In this document: piece after piece, positions 44,303 through 53,754 of the stretch
Numbering within the stretch: the stretch's first letter is position 1
Layout of the letters: each line of letters starts with the position of its first letter
Source of the DNA: Rhodococcus pseudokoreensis
Lineage (GTDB): Bacteria; Actinomycetota; Actinomycetes; Mycobacteriales; Mycobacteriaceae
DNA: 64,000 bases
Direction: 5' to 3'
NCBI RefSeq assembly: GCF_017068395.1
Contig: NZ_CP070619.1
Coordinates: 1-64,000, forward strand
Position numbers and translations under genes: made by a program
Notes under the pieces: generated by a model
The model's input: the letters and a program-made list of their open reading frames with translations, nothing else
The model's database searches: none
What the model was told of the DNA's origin: nothing

Positions 44303-45765
44303 ATCCGGGCCTGCCCGCCCCGTAGGTACACCGTGGTGGTGTGGGTGAAGAATTCTCGCGCCGAGCGACCCTGTTCCTTCGGTCCGTATCCGCTCTTCTT
44401 CGCACCTCCGAACGGCACGTGCGGGTCGGCACCGGCGGATTCGGAGTTGATGTGCAAGATGCCGACGTCCAGGTCGTCGATGGCGTCCAGGGTGCGCGTG
44501 AGGTCCTGGGTGAAGACGGCGGCAGAGAGCCCGAACTCGCTGTCGTTCACCAGGGCGAAGGCCTCGTCGACGCTGCCAGCTCGCCGGACCGCCAATACCG
44601 GACCGAACAGCTCATCACGCCAGAGGTCGGGCGAGGGCGAGGGCAGCTCGAGGATGGTCGGGGGAACGAAATACCCTGCCGTCAAGGCGCCCTCGGAGTA
44701 GTCGTGGCCACCGGCGATGCGCTGCGCCCCTTGTTCGAAGGCACGATCGATCCCCGCCCGGATCGAGGAGCGGGCGGCCGCGTCGACCACCGGCCCCATC
44801 TCGATGCCGTCGTGAACGGGGTTGCCGACATTCAGTGCGTCGGCGCGCTTGCCGAGTTCGGCGAGGAAGTCCTCGGCGATGTCGTCGGTGACGATCAGCC
44901 GGGACGTCGCGGTGCACTTCTGCCCCGTCGAACGGAAGGCCCCCAACATCACCTGCTCGGCGGCCAGCTCGAGATCGGCGTCACCGAGGACGACGGCGGC
45001 GTTCTTGCCGCCCATCTCGGCCTGCACCGGGACACCGCGGGCGGCGCCGGCCGCGGCGATCCTGCGGCCGACACCGGTGGAACCGGTGAACGTGACCGCG
45101 TCGATGCCGGGATGCTCGACGATGCCGTTGCCGACAGCGCCGTTCCCGATCACCAGATTCAGTACACCGTCCGGCAGGCCCGCGTCGGTGAGTGCCTGGG
45201 CCAGGCGCATCGCCAGGAGAGGCACGGTGCTGGTCGGCTTCCAGACCACCGTGTTGCCGTAGGTCAGGGCCGGGGCAATCTTCCATGCCGGGATGGCGAT
45301 CGGGAAGTTGAACGGGGTGATCACCCCCACCACGCCGAGCGGTTTGCGGGTGACCATGATGCGTTCCCCGCGGCGCGGGGAGGAAAAGACCTCACCCGCG
45401 TCGCGGTCCGCGTCGTTGCCGTAATAGCGCAGGATCTGGGCCGCGCGCAGGACTTCACCGATGCCTTCGGGCTTGGTCTTGCCTTCTTCCCGGGCGAGTT
45501 CGGTGCCCCAGTCCTGGGCCGCGTTCTCCACGACCGCCGCCGCACGCACGAGGATCGCGCCCCGCTCGTGTGCGGGGGTGCGGGCCCATTCCCGCTTGGC
45601 CCGTTGGGCTGACGCGACCGCCCCGTCGAGTGCGGCGGTGTCAGCCAGTCGTCCCTGGGCGACGACGACGCCCGGCTCGGCCGGGCTGGTGCTGACGAGG
45701 ATGTCGCCGGCCCCGTCGAGCCATTGTCCGTCGACGAGATGGTGCAGTTGCGCGGGTGTAGTCAT
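44299..45765 (-). CDS. Aldehyde dehydrogenase (semialdehyde type), right-hand operon
   Basis: A 488-residue NAD(P)-aldehyde dehydrogenase. NAD-binding: VVGVITPFNFPIAIPAWKIA and VTFTGSTGVGRRI. General base: VQAEMGGKNAAVVLG. Catalytic cysteine: RSTGQKCTATSRLI. ELFGPVLAVRRAGS and PFGGAKKSGYGPKEQGRSA close the fold. The sequence has the character of the alpha-ketoglutarate/succinate/glutarate semialdehyde group. It lies 71 bases after the aminotransferase and overlaps PuuD copy 2. Likely role: oxidise the semialdehyde made by the aminotransferase (succinate or glutarate semialdehyde) to the dicarboxylate. Confidence 0.9.
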   Translation of the reverse strand: MTTPAQLHHLVDGQWLDGAGDILVSTSPAEPGVVVAQGRLADTAALDGAVASAQRAKREWARTPAHERGAILVRAAAVVENAAQDWGTELAREEGKTKPEGIGEVLRAAQILRYYGNDADRDAGEVFSSPRRGERIMVTRKPLGVVGVITPFNFPIAIPAWKIAPALTYGNTVVWKPTSTVPLLAMRLAQALTDAGLPDGVLNLVIGNGAVGNGIVEHPGIDAVTFTGSTGVGRRIAAAGAARGVPVQAEMGGKNAAVVLGDADLELAAEQVMLGAFRSTGQKCTATSRLIVTDDIAEDFLAELGKRADALNVGNPVHDGIEMGPVVDAAARSSIRAGIDRAFEQGAQRIAGGHDYSEGALTAGYFVPPTILELPSPSPDLWRDELFGPVLAVRRAGSVDEAFALVNDSEFGLSAAVFTQDLTRTLDAIDDLDVGILHINSESAGADPHVPFGGAKKSGYGPKEQGRSAREFFTHTTTVYLRGGQARI

Positions 45766-45836
45766 GTCGGGTTCACCTCAGGGTGCGGGTTGGGTGGCGA
45801 GAGTGGGCAGATCGGTCAGCGGACCATGTGCCGGGT

Positions 45837-47195
45837 TTACAGGGCCCCGACGGCGTCCCGGAGCACGGAGAAACCTTCGATGAGGAGTTCGTCCGAGATC
45901 GACAGCGGGGGCAGGAATCGCAGGACGTTGCCGAAGGTGCCGGCGGTCAACGTGAGCAGACCGTGGGCGAGGCAGTACCGGTTGATCGCGGCGACGGCCT
46001 CACGGTTGGGAGTCTTGGTGCCGGGCTGGACGAGCTCGATCGCCACCATGGCGCCGCGGCCGCGGATGTCTCCGATGATGTCGGTCTGGGCGGCGATATC
46101 GCGCAGTTCGCGGAACATGAGGTCGCCGATGACCTGTGCCCGCGCGAGCAGGTGGTCTTCCTCGATGGTGTCGAAGACTCCGAGAGCCGCCTCGCAGGCG
46201 GCGGGATTGCCGCTGTAGGTGCCGCCGATCCCGCCGGCGTGCGCGGTGTCCATGATCTCCGCACGGCCGGTGACGGCCGCGAGCGGCATCCCGCCGGCCA
46301 ACCCCTTGGCGGTCACGATCAGGTCCGGGACGACGCCCTCGTGCTCGGAGGCGAACCAGGTACCGGTGCGCGCGATGCCGGCCTGCACCTCGTCGGCGAC
46401 GAACACGATTCCGCGGTCCCGGCAGAAGTCCGCGATGCGGCGCAGGAAGCCCTCGGCCGGGACGATGAACCCACCCTCCCCCTGAATCGGCTCCACCACG
46501 ACGCAGGCCACCGCGTCGGCGCCGATCTGCGAGTCCACCAGCATCTCGAACTGGGCGAACGCCTCGTCCGCCGCATTCTCGGCGCCGCTCGGCCACCGGT
46601 ACGGGTATGCCATCGGCGCCCGGTACACCTCGGGGGCGAACGGACCGAACGTGCTCTTGTACGGCTGGTTCTTCGCCGTCATGGTCATCGTCATCAACGT
46701 GCGTCCATGGAAGGCGTGGTCGAAAGTGACCACGGCGGGCCGGCCGGTGGCCGCCCGCGCGTACTTCACGGCGTTCTCCACCGCCTCGCTGCCGGTATTG
46801 AACAATGCCGTCCGCTTCTCGTGATCGCCCGGGGTGAGCCGGTTGAGCGCCTCGGCGACCTCGATGTACGGCTCGTACGGGGTCGCGAGGAAACACGTGT
46901 GCGTGTACTTCGCCAACTGGCGGGACGCGCGCTCGACCACCCGTGGAGCCGCGTTACCGACCGTGGTGACCGCGATACCGCTGCCGAAATCGATGAACGA
47001 ATTACCGTCGACGTCGACCAGCACGCCGCCGCCCGCGGCCGCGGTGTAGATACCCGCACCGCTGGTCAACCCCGCCGGCAGAGCGGAGGATCGGCGGGCA
47101 GCGAGTTCCTGGGACCGGGGTCCCGGTACCTCGGTGACGATGCGGCGTACCTGCTCGAGCTGCGGTCCGCCAACGGGTGTGTGCACAGCAGTCAT
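45837..47195 (-). CDS. Class III omega-aminotransferase (GabT-like)
   Basis: A 452-residue PLP aminotransferase. The phosphate loop is NTGSEAVENAVKYARAATGR. The PLP ring is stacked by FDHAFHGRTLMTM and held by VFVADEVQAGIARTG (Asp of DEVQ). The Schiff-base lysine is in LIVTAKGLAGGMPLAAVTGR. This is the GABA/5-aminovalerate class. ATG at 47195 has GGAGG 8 bases upstream. The amino group from the omega-amino acid goes to 2-oxoglutarate, and the resulting glutamate is oxidised by the divergent glutamate dehydrogenase. It leads the right-hand minus-strand operon. Confidence 0.92.
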   Translation of the reverse strand: MTAVHTPVGGPQLEQVRRIVTEVPGPRSQELAARRSSALPAGLTSGAGIYTAAAGGGVLVDVDGNSFIDFGSGIAVTTVGNAAPRVVERASRQLAKYTHTCFLATPYEPYIEVAEALNRLTPGDHEKRTALFNTGSEAVENAVKYARAATGRPAVVTFDHAFHGRTLMTMTMTAKNQPYKSTFGPFAPEVYRAPMAYPYRWPSGAENAADEAFAQFEMLVDSQIGADAVACVVVEPIQGEGGFIVPAEGFLRRIADFCRDRGIVFVADEVQAGIARTGTWFASEHEGVVPDLIVTAKGLAGGMPLAAVTGRAEIMDTAHAGGIGGTYSGNPAACEAALGVFDTIEEDHLLARAQVIGDLMFRELRDIAAQTDIIGDIRGRGAMVAIELVQPGTKTPNREAVAAINRYCLAHGLLTLTAGTFGNVLRFLPPLSISDELLIEGFSVLRDAVGAL

Positions 47196-47358
47196 GTCGT
47201 GTCCTCCAGTCGGTTTACCGAGACTGTAGGAGCGAGGCCTCATCGACAGATATGGCCGAGTCGTATAACTACAAGTCTACTCATGGCCCAATTGGCTAAT
47301 CCCCATTTCGGCGTATCGCCCGCACACTTGCTGCACCGAGACTTGGAAGGAAACTGCG

Positions 47359-50300
47359 ATGGGCAACGGCGCCGCAATGGCAGATCGACTCGCATCACCC
47401 TTGGCTGTAGACGAACACGAGGCCATCGGCCGACTGCTGCTCACCAGCAGCGACCGAACGGAAACGCCGCGCATGGTATTCCTAGCCGATACCGTGAGTA
47501 ACGACGCCGTTGAGGCTGTAATTCTGTGGCCGAATGGGACACCTCTTCTCTCGGACGTCGCAAACGTCTTCGAGCACTTCGGACTACGGGTCGCAGACCG
47601 TGACACCATCCCGCTGCCGCCCGGCATGTCGGCCGACGCCGCACTCCACAAATTCATCTTCCGGGCACCACGGATATCAGCACCCCAGTCGCTCATCCGG
47701 GTCGCGGAGGCCTTCGAGGCGCAGACACTCCACGACTTCGAGGTCGATGACTTCGGCAAGTTGATCGCCGCTGTCGGCCTGTCCTGGCGGGAGATCGTTT
47801 TCGTCCGCGCCGCCAGCCGGTTCGTCCGCCAGGCCGGGCTCGGGTTGTCCGAGAGCTATGTCATCGACACCCTTCTGCAGCACACGCAGTTCGTCGAGTC
47901 GCTGGTCCGATACTTCGGCGCGCGGTTCGATCCTGAGCTGGTCGACCGCGGCGCGGTAGTCGCGGAAGCCGTTGCCGCAGTCCACGAACACCTCGATGCA
48001 GCAACGACCTTGGACGAAGACCGGATCATGCGGTCGCTGGAGTCGTTCGTCACCGCCTGCCTGCGGACGAACTGGTACCAACTCGAAACCGCCGGCATAC
48101 CGAAGCCCTACGTCTCGTTCAAACTCGACTCGAGCAGACTCGCTCTCACCGGACCCGTCGTTCCCTACCGCGAGATCTACGTGTACGCCAACGACGTCGA
48201 GGGCATCCATCTACGCGGCGGTGCCGTCGCGCGGGGCGGGCTGCGGTTCTCCGATCGTCCCGAGGACTACCGCACCGAGGTGCTGGGATTGATGAAAACC
48301 CAGACGGTGAAGAACTCCCCGATCGTGCCGGTCGGGGCCAAGGGCGCCTTCGTCCGAAAGAACCCGGATATCAGCCCTGCAGAAGCATATTCGACGTTCA
48401 TCAGGGGACTTCTGGACGTCACCGACAACATCGTCGACGGTCACACCGTTCCACCGGAACGGAGCGTCGCGTACGACGACCCGGACACCTACCTCGTCGT
48501 CGCCGCAGACAAGGGAACGGCATCATTCTCCGACCTGGCGAACGACATCGCCCTCGACGCCGGTTACTGGCTCGGCGACGCATTCGCCTCCGGCGGCTCG
48601 CGCGGATACGACCACAAAGCCATGGGAATCACCGCACGCGGCGCCTGGGTCTCGGTGCGCAGGCACTTCGACGAACTCGGCGTCGACGTGCACGGCGACC
48701 CGTTCACCGTCGTCGGTATCGGCGACATGTCCGGTGACGTCTTCGGCAACGGGATGTTGTTGTCCGAGTCGATCAAGCTCGTCGCGGCCTTCGATCATCG
48801 GCACATCTTCATCGATCCCGACCCCGATCCGGCCCGTTCGTTCGCCGAGCGCACACGTCTGTTTGCGCTTCCCGGAACCACCTGGGATCACTACGATCGC
48901 AACGCCCTGTCCACCGGTGCCGGTATCTGGCCGCGCACCGCCAAGCAGATCTCGCTCTCTCCCGAGGCCCAGCACGTACTCGGACTGCAGCAAAACCTGA
49001 TTTCACCGAACGAGCTGATCAAGGAAATCCTGACCGCCCGCGTCGACCTGCTGTGGAACGGCGGAATCGGTACCTATGTCAAAGCATCGACCGAAAGCCA
49101 CTCCGAGGCCGCCGATCCGGTCAACGACTCGGTGCGCGTGAACGCCGTCCACCTTCGCTGCGCAGTGATCGGCGAAGGCGGCAATCTCGGGTTGACGCAG
49201 CGAGCGCGAATCGAATACGCCCTCAGAGGTGGTCGGATCAATGCCGACTTCATCGACAACGCCGCCGGAGTCGCCACCTCGGACCTCGAAGTCAATCTCA
49301 AGATTGCACTCGATGTCGCGGTGCACAACGGACGAATCGACCGGGAAGAACGTAATGCGCTACTGGCTTCCTCCCGCCCAGATGTCGCCGACGCAGTTCT
49401 CAGAAACTGCGAGAGTCAAACGCTGGCAATCAGTCTCGCCGCATCTCAGGCACCGCAGCTGTTGAATCGGCACGAGCGGCTCATCGACAACCTCGAACAC
49501 AACAACGGCATCAACCGGGTAACCGAGGTGCTGCCGACGAAGAAGGAGCTGGTGTCGCGGACCCAGGCAGGCCTCGGACTCACACGCCCTGAGATCGCCG
49601 TCCTCCTCGCGCAGTCGAAGAACGTGGTGCAGGCGGACCTGCTCCACTCATCCGTTCCGGACGAACCGGTCTTCGCCACCGCCTTATCGGCATACTTTCC
49701 GCCCCGGATCCGCGCGCAACTCTCCCAGAAGGGAATCCGCGACCACCGCCTGGCCCGCGAGATCATAGCGACGAAGATCGCCGACGACCTCATCAATCAC
49801 GTGGGCCCCGGTCTGATCTATCAGCTCGACGAACGCCTCGGCGTCAAAACCCCGGCGGTCGCCAGGGCCTATGCGGTTGTCCGGGCTGTGTTCGACGTCG
49901 ACGAGCTGTGGGCGGACGCCGAACTTCGCACCGACATCACGCAGGCCGAACGCTGGGATCTCCTCCGCAATCTCCAGCACTTCATCGAGCGCACGGCCTC
50001 CTGGATCTTGCGCCGCCGCGCCTCGCCGCTGAACGTCGAAGCGGAGATCGATCGGTATCGCCCCAGCGTCCGTGAATTGGTCGCGAACCTTCCTCACCCG
50101 ACCACGATCGTCGAGACCACTGAGCGAATGCGATTCCTCTGCGAGGTGCTGGACCTGATCGAGACCGCCCGGCGCTGCTGCTGCCCTGTCGACACCGCCG
50201 CAGCCGTCTTCGCCCGAACGGACTCCCTGCTCGGACTGACCTGGTTGACCGGGCGCCTCGAGCACCACGCCACGAACAACTGGTGGGATGCGATGGCGGC

Positions 50301-50559
50301 CGCGACAGTGCGCGGCGACCTGGCCGAACGCCATCATGCGCTGGTCGGAGCCATCCTCGATCTCGACACCGGACACGAAGACCAGGTGCTCGTCTGGCAG
50401 GAACGCGCGGCAGACGCCATCAACCGCTTCTCCCGTATCACCGCCGAACTCCGGCGCGACGGCGTGGTCGACGTCTCCCGTGCGTGCACAGCCGGTGCCG
50501 AGCTGAAGCTGCTGGTCCGGAGCACCGGTGCTGGCGGAGCCGGGGATACCACCGCATGA
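47359..50559 (+). CDS. Large NAD-specific glutamate dehydrogenase, short (about 115 kDa) form
   Basis: A 1066-residue NAD-GDH. The catalytic core includes RGGLRFSDRPEDYRTEVLGL followed by MKTQTVKNSPIVPVGAKGAF (glutamate-binding lysines), DKGTASFSDLANDIALDAGY and VVGIGDMSGDVFGNGMLLSE (NAD-binding). A helical C-terminal domain follows (LTRPEIAVLLAQSKNVVQAD, LPTKKELVSRTQAGL). The common mycobacterial form has about 1600 residues with several N-terminal ACT-like repeats; here most of that regulatory N-terminus is absent. The ATG at 47359 has GGAAGGAAA 7 bases upstream, so the short form seems genuine. Placed divergent from GabT, it would regenerate 2-oxoglutarate and drain ammonia from amine breakdown. 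Confidence 0.9.
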   Translation: MGNGAAMADRLASPLAVDEHEAIGRLLLTSSDRTETPRMVFLADTVSNDAVEAVILWPNGTPLLSDVANVFEHFGLRVADRDTIPLPPGMSADAALHKFIFRAPRISAPQSLIRVAEAFEAQTLHDFEVDDFGKLIAAVGLSWREIVFVRAASRFVRQAGLGLSESYVIDTLLQHTQFVESLVRYFGARFDPELVDRGAVVAEAVAAVHEHLDAATTLDEDRIMRSLESFVTACLRTNWYQLETAGIPKPYVSFKLDSSRLALTGPVVPYREIYVYANDVEGIHLRGGAVARGGLRFSDRPEDYRTEVLGLMKTQTVKNSPIVPVGAKGAFVRKNPDISPAEAYSTFIRGLLDVTDNIVDGHTVPPERSVAYDDPDTYLVVAADKGTASFSDLANDIALDAGYWLGDAFASGGSRGYDHKAMGITARGAWVSVRRHFDELGVDVHGDPFTVVGIGDMSGDVFGNGMLLSESIKLVAAFDHRHIFIDPDPDPARSFAERTRLFALPGTTWDHYDRNALSTGAGIWPRTAKQISLSPEAQHVLGLQQNLISPNELIKEILTARVDLLWNGGIGTYVKASTESHSEAADPVNDSVRVNAVHLRCAVIGEGGNLGLTQRARIEYALRGGRINADFIDNAAGVATSDLEVNLKIALDVAVHNGRIDREERNALLASSRPDVADAVLRNCESQTLAISLAASQAPQLLNRHERLIDNLEHNNGINRVTEVLPTKKELVSRTQAGLGLTRPEIAVLLAQSKNVVQADLLHSSVPDEPVFATALSAYFPPRIRAQLSQKGIRDHRLAREIIATKIADDLINHVGPGLIYQLDERLGVKTPAVARAYAVVRAVFDVDELWADAELRTDITQAERWDLLRNLQHFIERTASWILRRRASPLNVEAEIDRYRPSVRELVANLPHPTTIVETTERMRFLCEVLDLIETARRCCCPVDTAAAVFARTDSLLGLTWLTGRLEHHATNNWWDAMAAATVRGDLAERHHALVGAILDLDTGHEDQVLVWQERAADAINRFSRITAELRRDGVVDVSRACTAGAELKLLVRSTGAGGAGDTTA

Positions 50560-50814
50560 GCCAGCCCTATAGCTAGGCATCGGAATGCTACCGGCGACGG
50601 AACTCGAAATGAGGTCGTGCGTGCCGCTGTGGGCGTCATCGACACGGCGGTTGCGGGCACGAAGAAGTGGCGGTTGCTTGGCAGCGGTTGCCAATCCGGC
50701 AGGAGTTGTCGCACATATGAGAACCGATACCTCCGACAATACTGTCCGCCCTCGACAACCTGGATGCATGAATCGCCGTCGGGGTTTCCCCCCTGAGTGA
50801 GAACATCGTGAACA
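50560..50814. other. Short stretch without a gene
   Basis: No gene or clear terminator hairpin was seen beyond the glutamate dehydrogenase stop. Confidence 0.4.
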
Positions 50815-51250
50815 CTGAGGGGGGAGCCCCCGGTTCCACGCCTTCTTCACCGCCACCGGCCCGGCTGTCCTGGACACGGTCGCCGCGGACAAGGTTCACC
50901 GCGGACACGCTGCGAAGCCCGGATCCGCATCCTGAAAGACACCGGCCTCGAGAATTTTCCGTCGGGGTCGGTTCGCCGCCAACAGTGCCTGGCTGGTGCT
51001 GGCGGTGATGGCGTTCAATCTCACCCGCGCCGCCGCCACCCTGACCGGGACCCGCCTGATGCGGGCGACGACCGCCACCATCTGCCGGACCCTGATCTCG
51101 GTTCCGGCCCGGATCGCGTCGTCGGCCCGCCGGCTCACTCTGCACCTGCCGCGGCACTGGCCTTGGGAATCGGAATGGAACCAACTCTTCATCCACAACC
51201 GGGGTCGAAAACCCCAGGCCACCTATACCGCCCGGCCCCGACCCGAAACC
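50815..51250 (+). mobile_element. IS1380-family transposase remnant
   Basis: Translated in two frames, the segment reads RFHAFFTATGPAVLDTVAAD and KVHRGHAAKP, then ILKDTGLENFPSG. After a frame change near 50965 it continues RFAANSAWLVLAVMAFNLTR, AAATLTGTRLMRATTATICR and ARIASSARRLTLHLPRHWPW. This is the C-terminal third of an IS1380-type DDE transposase (HAIIEQV-x-x-DLK region partly deleted). The N-terminal two thirds are gone and I found no terminal inverted repeats. It sits next to the duplicated control region at 53 kb and may have taken part in that rearrangement. Confidence 0.72.
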
Positions 51251-51421
51251 CAGTGGAACAAACCGACACTCAGGTCGGACGAGCACCCACACCCTGACAG
51301 CCCATCAACGCCCGCAACCGGACTCATCACTCAGCCCAACCTCGATCGGTGGATCGAGGCTTGGAGCACTGCGCAGTCGAGCGGGGTGATGTGTGACTGA
51401 TCGGGCACCCCGCTCGAGCTG

Positions 51422-52819
51422 TCACTCCGGGATAGGTGTCCCGGTTGGGGCGGTCACGATCTGCTGGGTCGGCAATGCCGAGCGGTCGACAGCTACGCCT
51501 TCCTTGTAGATCGCTGCGATGTCTCGTAGATTCTCGGTGTCCGCAAGCGGATCTGAGTTGAGCAGCACAAGATCCGCGACCTTACCTACCTCGACGGTGC
51601 CAATCCTGTCGAGCTTCCCATAGGCCTCGGCGACGTTATGTGTGAGAGCCTGAATAGCTCCCATCGCGTTCAATCCTCGACCCTGTAATGCCTTGACCCA
51701 GGTGAAATGGTCTTCCCCAAGCGTGGTCGGCCTATCTTCCCATAGGTCGTGACCCAGGTCTTGGAGTACGTCGTGTGATGTGCACCCGGCATCGGTGGCC
51801 ACCATCACGTTCGCGCCGGCATCGATGAAGTTGCGTTCGTTCTTTTGGTGCTCGGGGCTGTTGAGTGCTCCCCAGAAGTTACCGTGTGCAAGGAGTTTCA
51901 CGGAATAGTCATCGGTCATGGGCTGGATCCCCACGCCAATGCGACGGTCCGCGATTCGACGTACCAGCTCGTCCGGGATGACCTGATTGAACGTCCAAGT
52001 CGGATGAATCATGACGTCGACCTCGACGTCGGTCGCGATCTCCAGGGCTGGGACTGCAAGAGTGTGCGACAAGAAGGGAAGCCCTTCGGCGTGGGTGTCT
52101 TCTGCCATCCAGCGAACCCACTTCTCCGGGAAGGTGTGATAGGTCCGCATCGAGACCGGATCGAGGTGCGCTGTGAGGTGATCACTGATTGCGACCTTGA
52201 CCATGTCTACCCCAGACTGGACGTAGTCCCTGAAACGTGCGCGGACCTCCTTCTCCTGGAACAGTGTCAGTTCGGCACCGACACCAGCGGAAAAGAGCGC
52301 GTCGATGCGATTCGCGAACGTCGGCGAGATAGACTGGCGTGCATTGAAGTTGAAGTCTGGACTGAACGGGCCACCCATACCGACGATGTTGCCAGCCGCG
52401 AAGATTCGGGAACCTTGCGAAGCTCCCGAGTTGATCCGATCCCGAGCCTCGAGGACCGGATCGCGGGCGTCCCACGTGTCGAAAACCGTCGTGACGCCGT
52501 TTCGGAGGGACAACTGTGCACCCTCCTCGATCACCTTCACAAAGGATCCTTCGTATCGAGCAAGATATTCGACGCCGCCTACGCCCATCATCATGACGCC
52601 GTCCAGGAGGTGGATGTTGCCGTTGATGTAGCCGGGCAGCAACCACTTGCCGGAGACATCGAGGACTTCAGGACCCGAAGATGCGTCGTACTGTGACGTC
52701 GGGACGATGCGGGTAATCACTCCATTTTCGACGACGACGGTCCTTTCCGTCAGCGGACTACCGCCACGACCGTCGATCAGCGTGGCTCCAGACAAGGCAA
52801 ATGTGGACACAGGGGTCAT
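51422..52819 (-). CDS. Amidohydrolase-superfamily enzyme with altered first metal motif
   Basis: A 465-residue amidohydrolase. The beta-sandwich ends (STFALSGATLIDGRGG, GKVADLVLLNSDPL) flank a TIM barrel. Strand 1 reads PGYINGNIHLLDG: the usual HxH is N68-x-H70. Other metal or catalytic positions look normal: Lys in MVKVAISDH, His in FLSHTLAV, His in DVMIHPTWT and Asp in MVATDAGC. Loss of one strand 1 His could mean a mononuclear or otherwise altered centre. The start is uncertain: 52819 has AGGAAG 9 bases upstream, and 52876 is the longest frame. Codon use is less GC-rich than its neighbours, suggesting separate origin. Substrate unknown; imidazolonepropionase/aryldialkylphosphatase-like enzymes are the nearest type. 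Confidence 0.8.
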   Translation of the reverse strand: MTPVSTFALSGATLIDGRGGSPLTERTVVVENGVITRIVPTSQYDASSGPEVLDVSGKWLLPGYINGNIHLLDGVMMMGVGGVEYLARYEGSFVKVIEEGAQLSLRNGVTTVFDTWDARDPVLEARDRINSGASQGSRIFAAGNIVGMGGPFSPDFNFNARQSISPTFANRIDALFSAGVGAELTLFQEKEVRARFRDYVQSGVDMVKVAISDHLTAHLDPVSMRTYHTFPEKWVRWMAEDTHAEGLPFLSHTLAVPALEIATDVEVDVMIHPTWTFNQVIPDELVRRIADRRIGVGIQPMTDDYSVKLLAHGNFWGALNSPEHQKNERNFIDAGANVMVATDAGCTSHDVLQDLGHDLWEDRPTTLGEDHFTWVKALQGRGLNAMGAIQALTHNVAEAYGKLDRIGTVEVGKVADLVLLNSDPLADTENLRDIAAIYKEGVAVDRSALPTQQIVTAPTGTPIPE

Positions 52820-53013
52820 CCTCTCGGTCTTCCTATGGTGCCGATCACTCCATGAACATGGAAATGCATGGTTCATGGTTCAACGCTTTTAAGTTTCGAC
52901 ATTGTTACCGCCGCACTCGCGAGTCGAGCGTGACGCGCGCGACCGAGTTGTCCAGTCCGGCAAGGTGACATCCAGGACGTGCGGGTCGGAAACCCGACGG
53001 GTTCGGCCGCCCG

Positions 53014-53470
53014 CTTTGTGGGGTCAGTCACAACGCCACTTAAACATATACAGCAATAGTTCATAGTTCAAGACGTCGGCGTTACGATTGTGTTCAGCTC
53101 TACGACTCTGCAGGGCACCGGCGCCGATCGACCAGCTCGGAGGCTTGACTACACGCGGGGCCGTTCCGGCGAATCAGAGCCGATACCGGCTACTCCCTCG
53201 TCGCTGGTACCGCTTCGACAGGCGGACTGAAGCCGACCGTGAGGTCGGGCACGCCCGGCCCCAATCCGGGATCCACTTGCACTGGACTTCCTTAACCCGT
53301 GGGTGCGGTTCGGCTTCCGCGTTTCGCCGCAGCATTCGCCATGGAATGCTCGACGCGAGCGGGCCGTCTCCCGCAAACTTGACCGACGGCACTGACCGTC
53401 TGGTGATGCACATGGCGGGCGCTCACACGCACCAGCGACAGGATCTGCACAAAAGCGCGAGCCTTCGTTC
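53014..53470 (+). repeat. Decayed second copy of the GntR/Cache/PuuD control region
   Basis: Three blocks match the intact locus in order. 53014-53155 matches 41690-41832 (permease/GntR promoter and the first codons of gntR). 53200-53370 matches 43258-43545 (end of the Cache gene, terminator and the 3' end of PuuD copy 2). 53385-53470 matches 43680-43770 (middle of PuuD copy 2). About 1.4 kb of gntR and cache between the first two blocks is missing. In the copy the GTG start is GCG, the left operator arm is lost, and the right arm is AAGACGTCG. No protein can be made. The amidohydrolase occupies the place that the permease has in the intact locus. Confidence 0.85.
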
Positions 53471-53754
53471 GCCAACCTCGCATGGGGAATCCGACCGCCA
53501 CATTTTTTTCCACCGCAATGCTGCTGTGGTGGCTGTGGATCTAACACGACCATCGAGTGCGCCATTTGAGCCTCGATCGAAGTCGCCGTCGACACAGCTA
53601 CCGTCACCGAACGCGGGATCAGAACAGCCGATCTCGGCGGTAACGCTCAACCAGAACATTCGTCGACGCCATCACGCACTATTCAGCAGGTCACCATGCT
53701 TTGACATCGACGATGCGGCGATCTAAACGAGTCATCACACGCACAGCTCAACAC
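53471..53754. other. Stretch without a gene
   Basis: About 280 bases of lower GC content. No recognisable gene or further match to the amine cluster was seen. Confidence 0.4.

Noticed and set aside
33028..47195. Recent tandem duplication explaining the paired PuuD and aldehyde dehydrogenase genes
   Set aside because: Each pair is strongly diverged in N-termini and motif details, and gene order in the two arms differs. They are paralogues of long standing.
50815..51250. Functional insertion sequence
   Set aside because: Only the C-terminal third of the transposase remains, with a frame change, and no terminal inverted repeats or target duplications were found.
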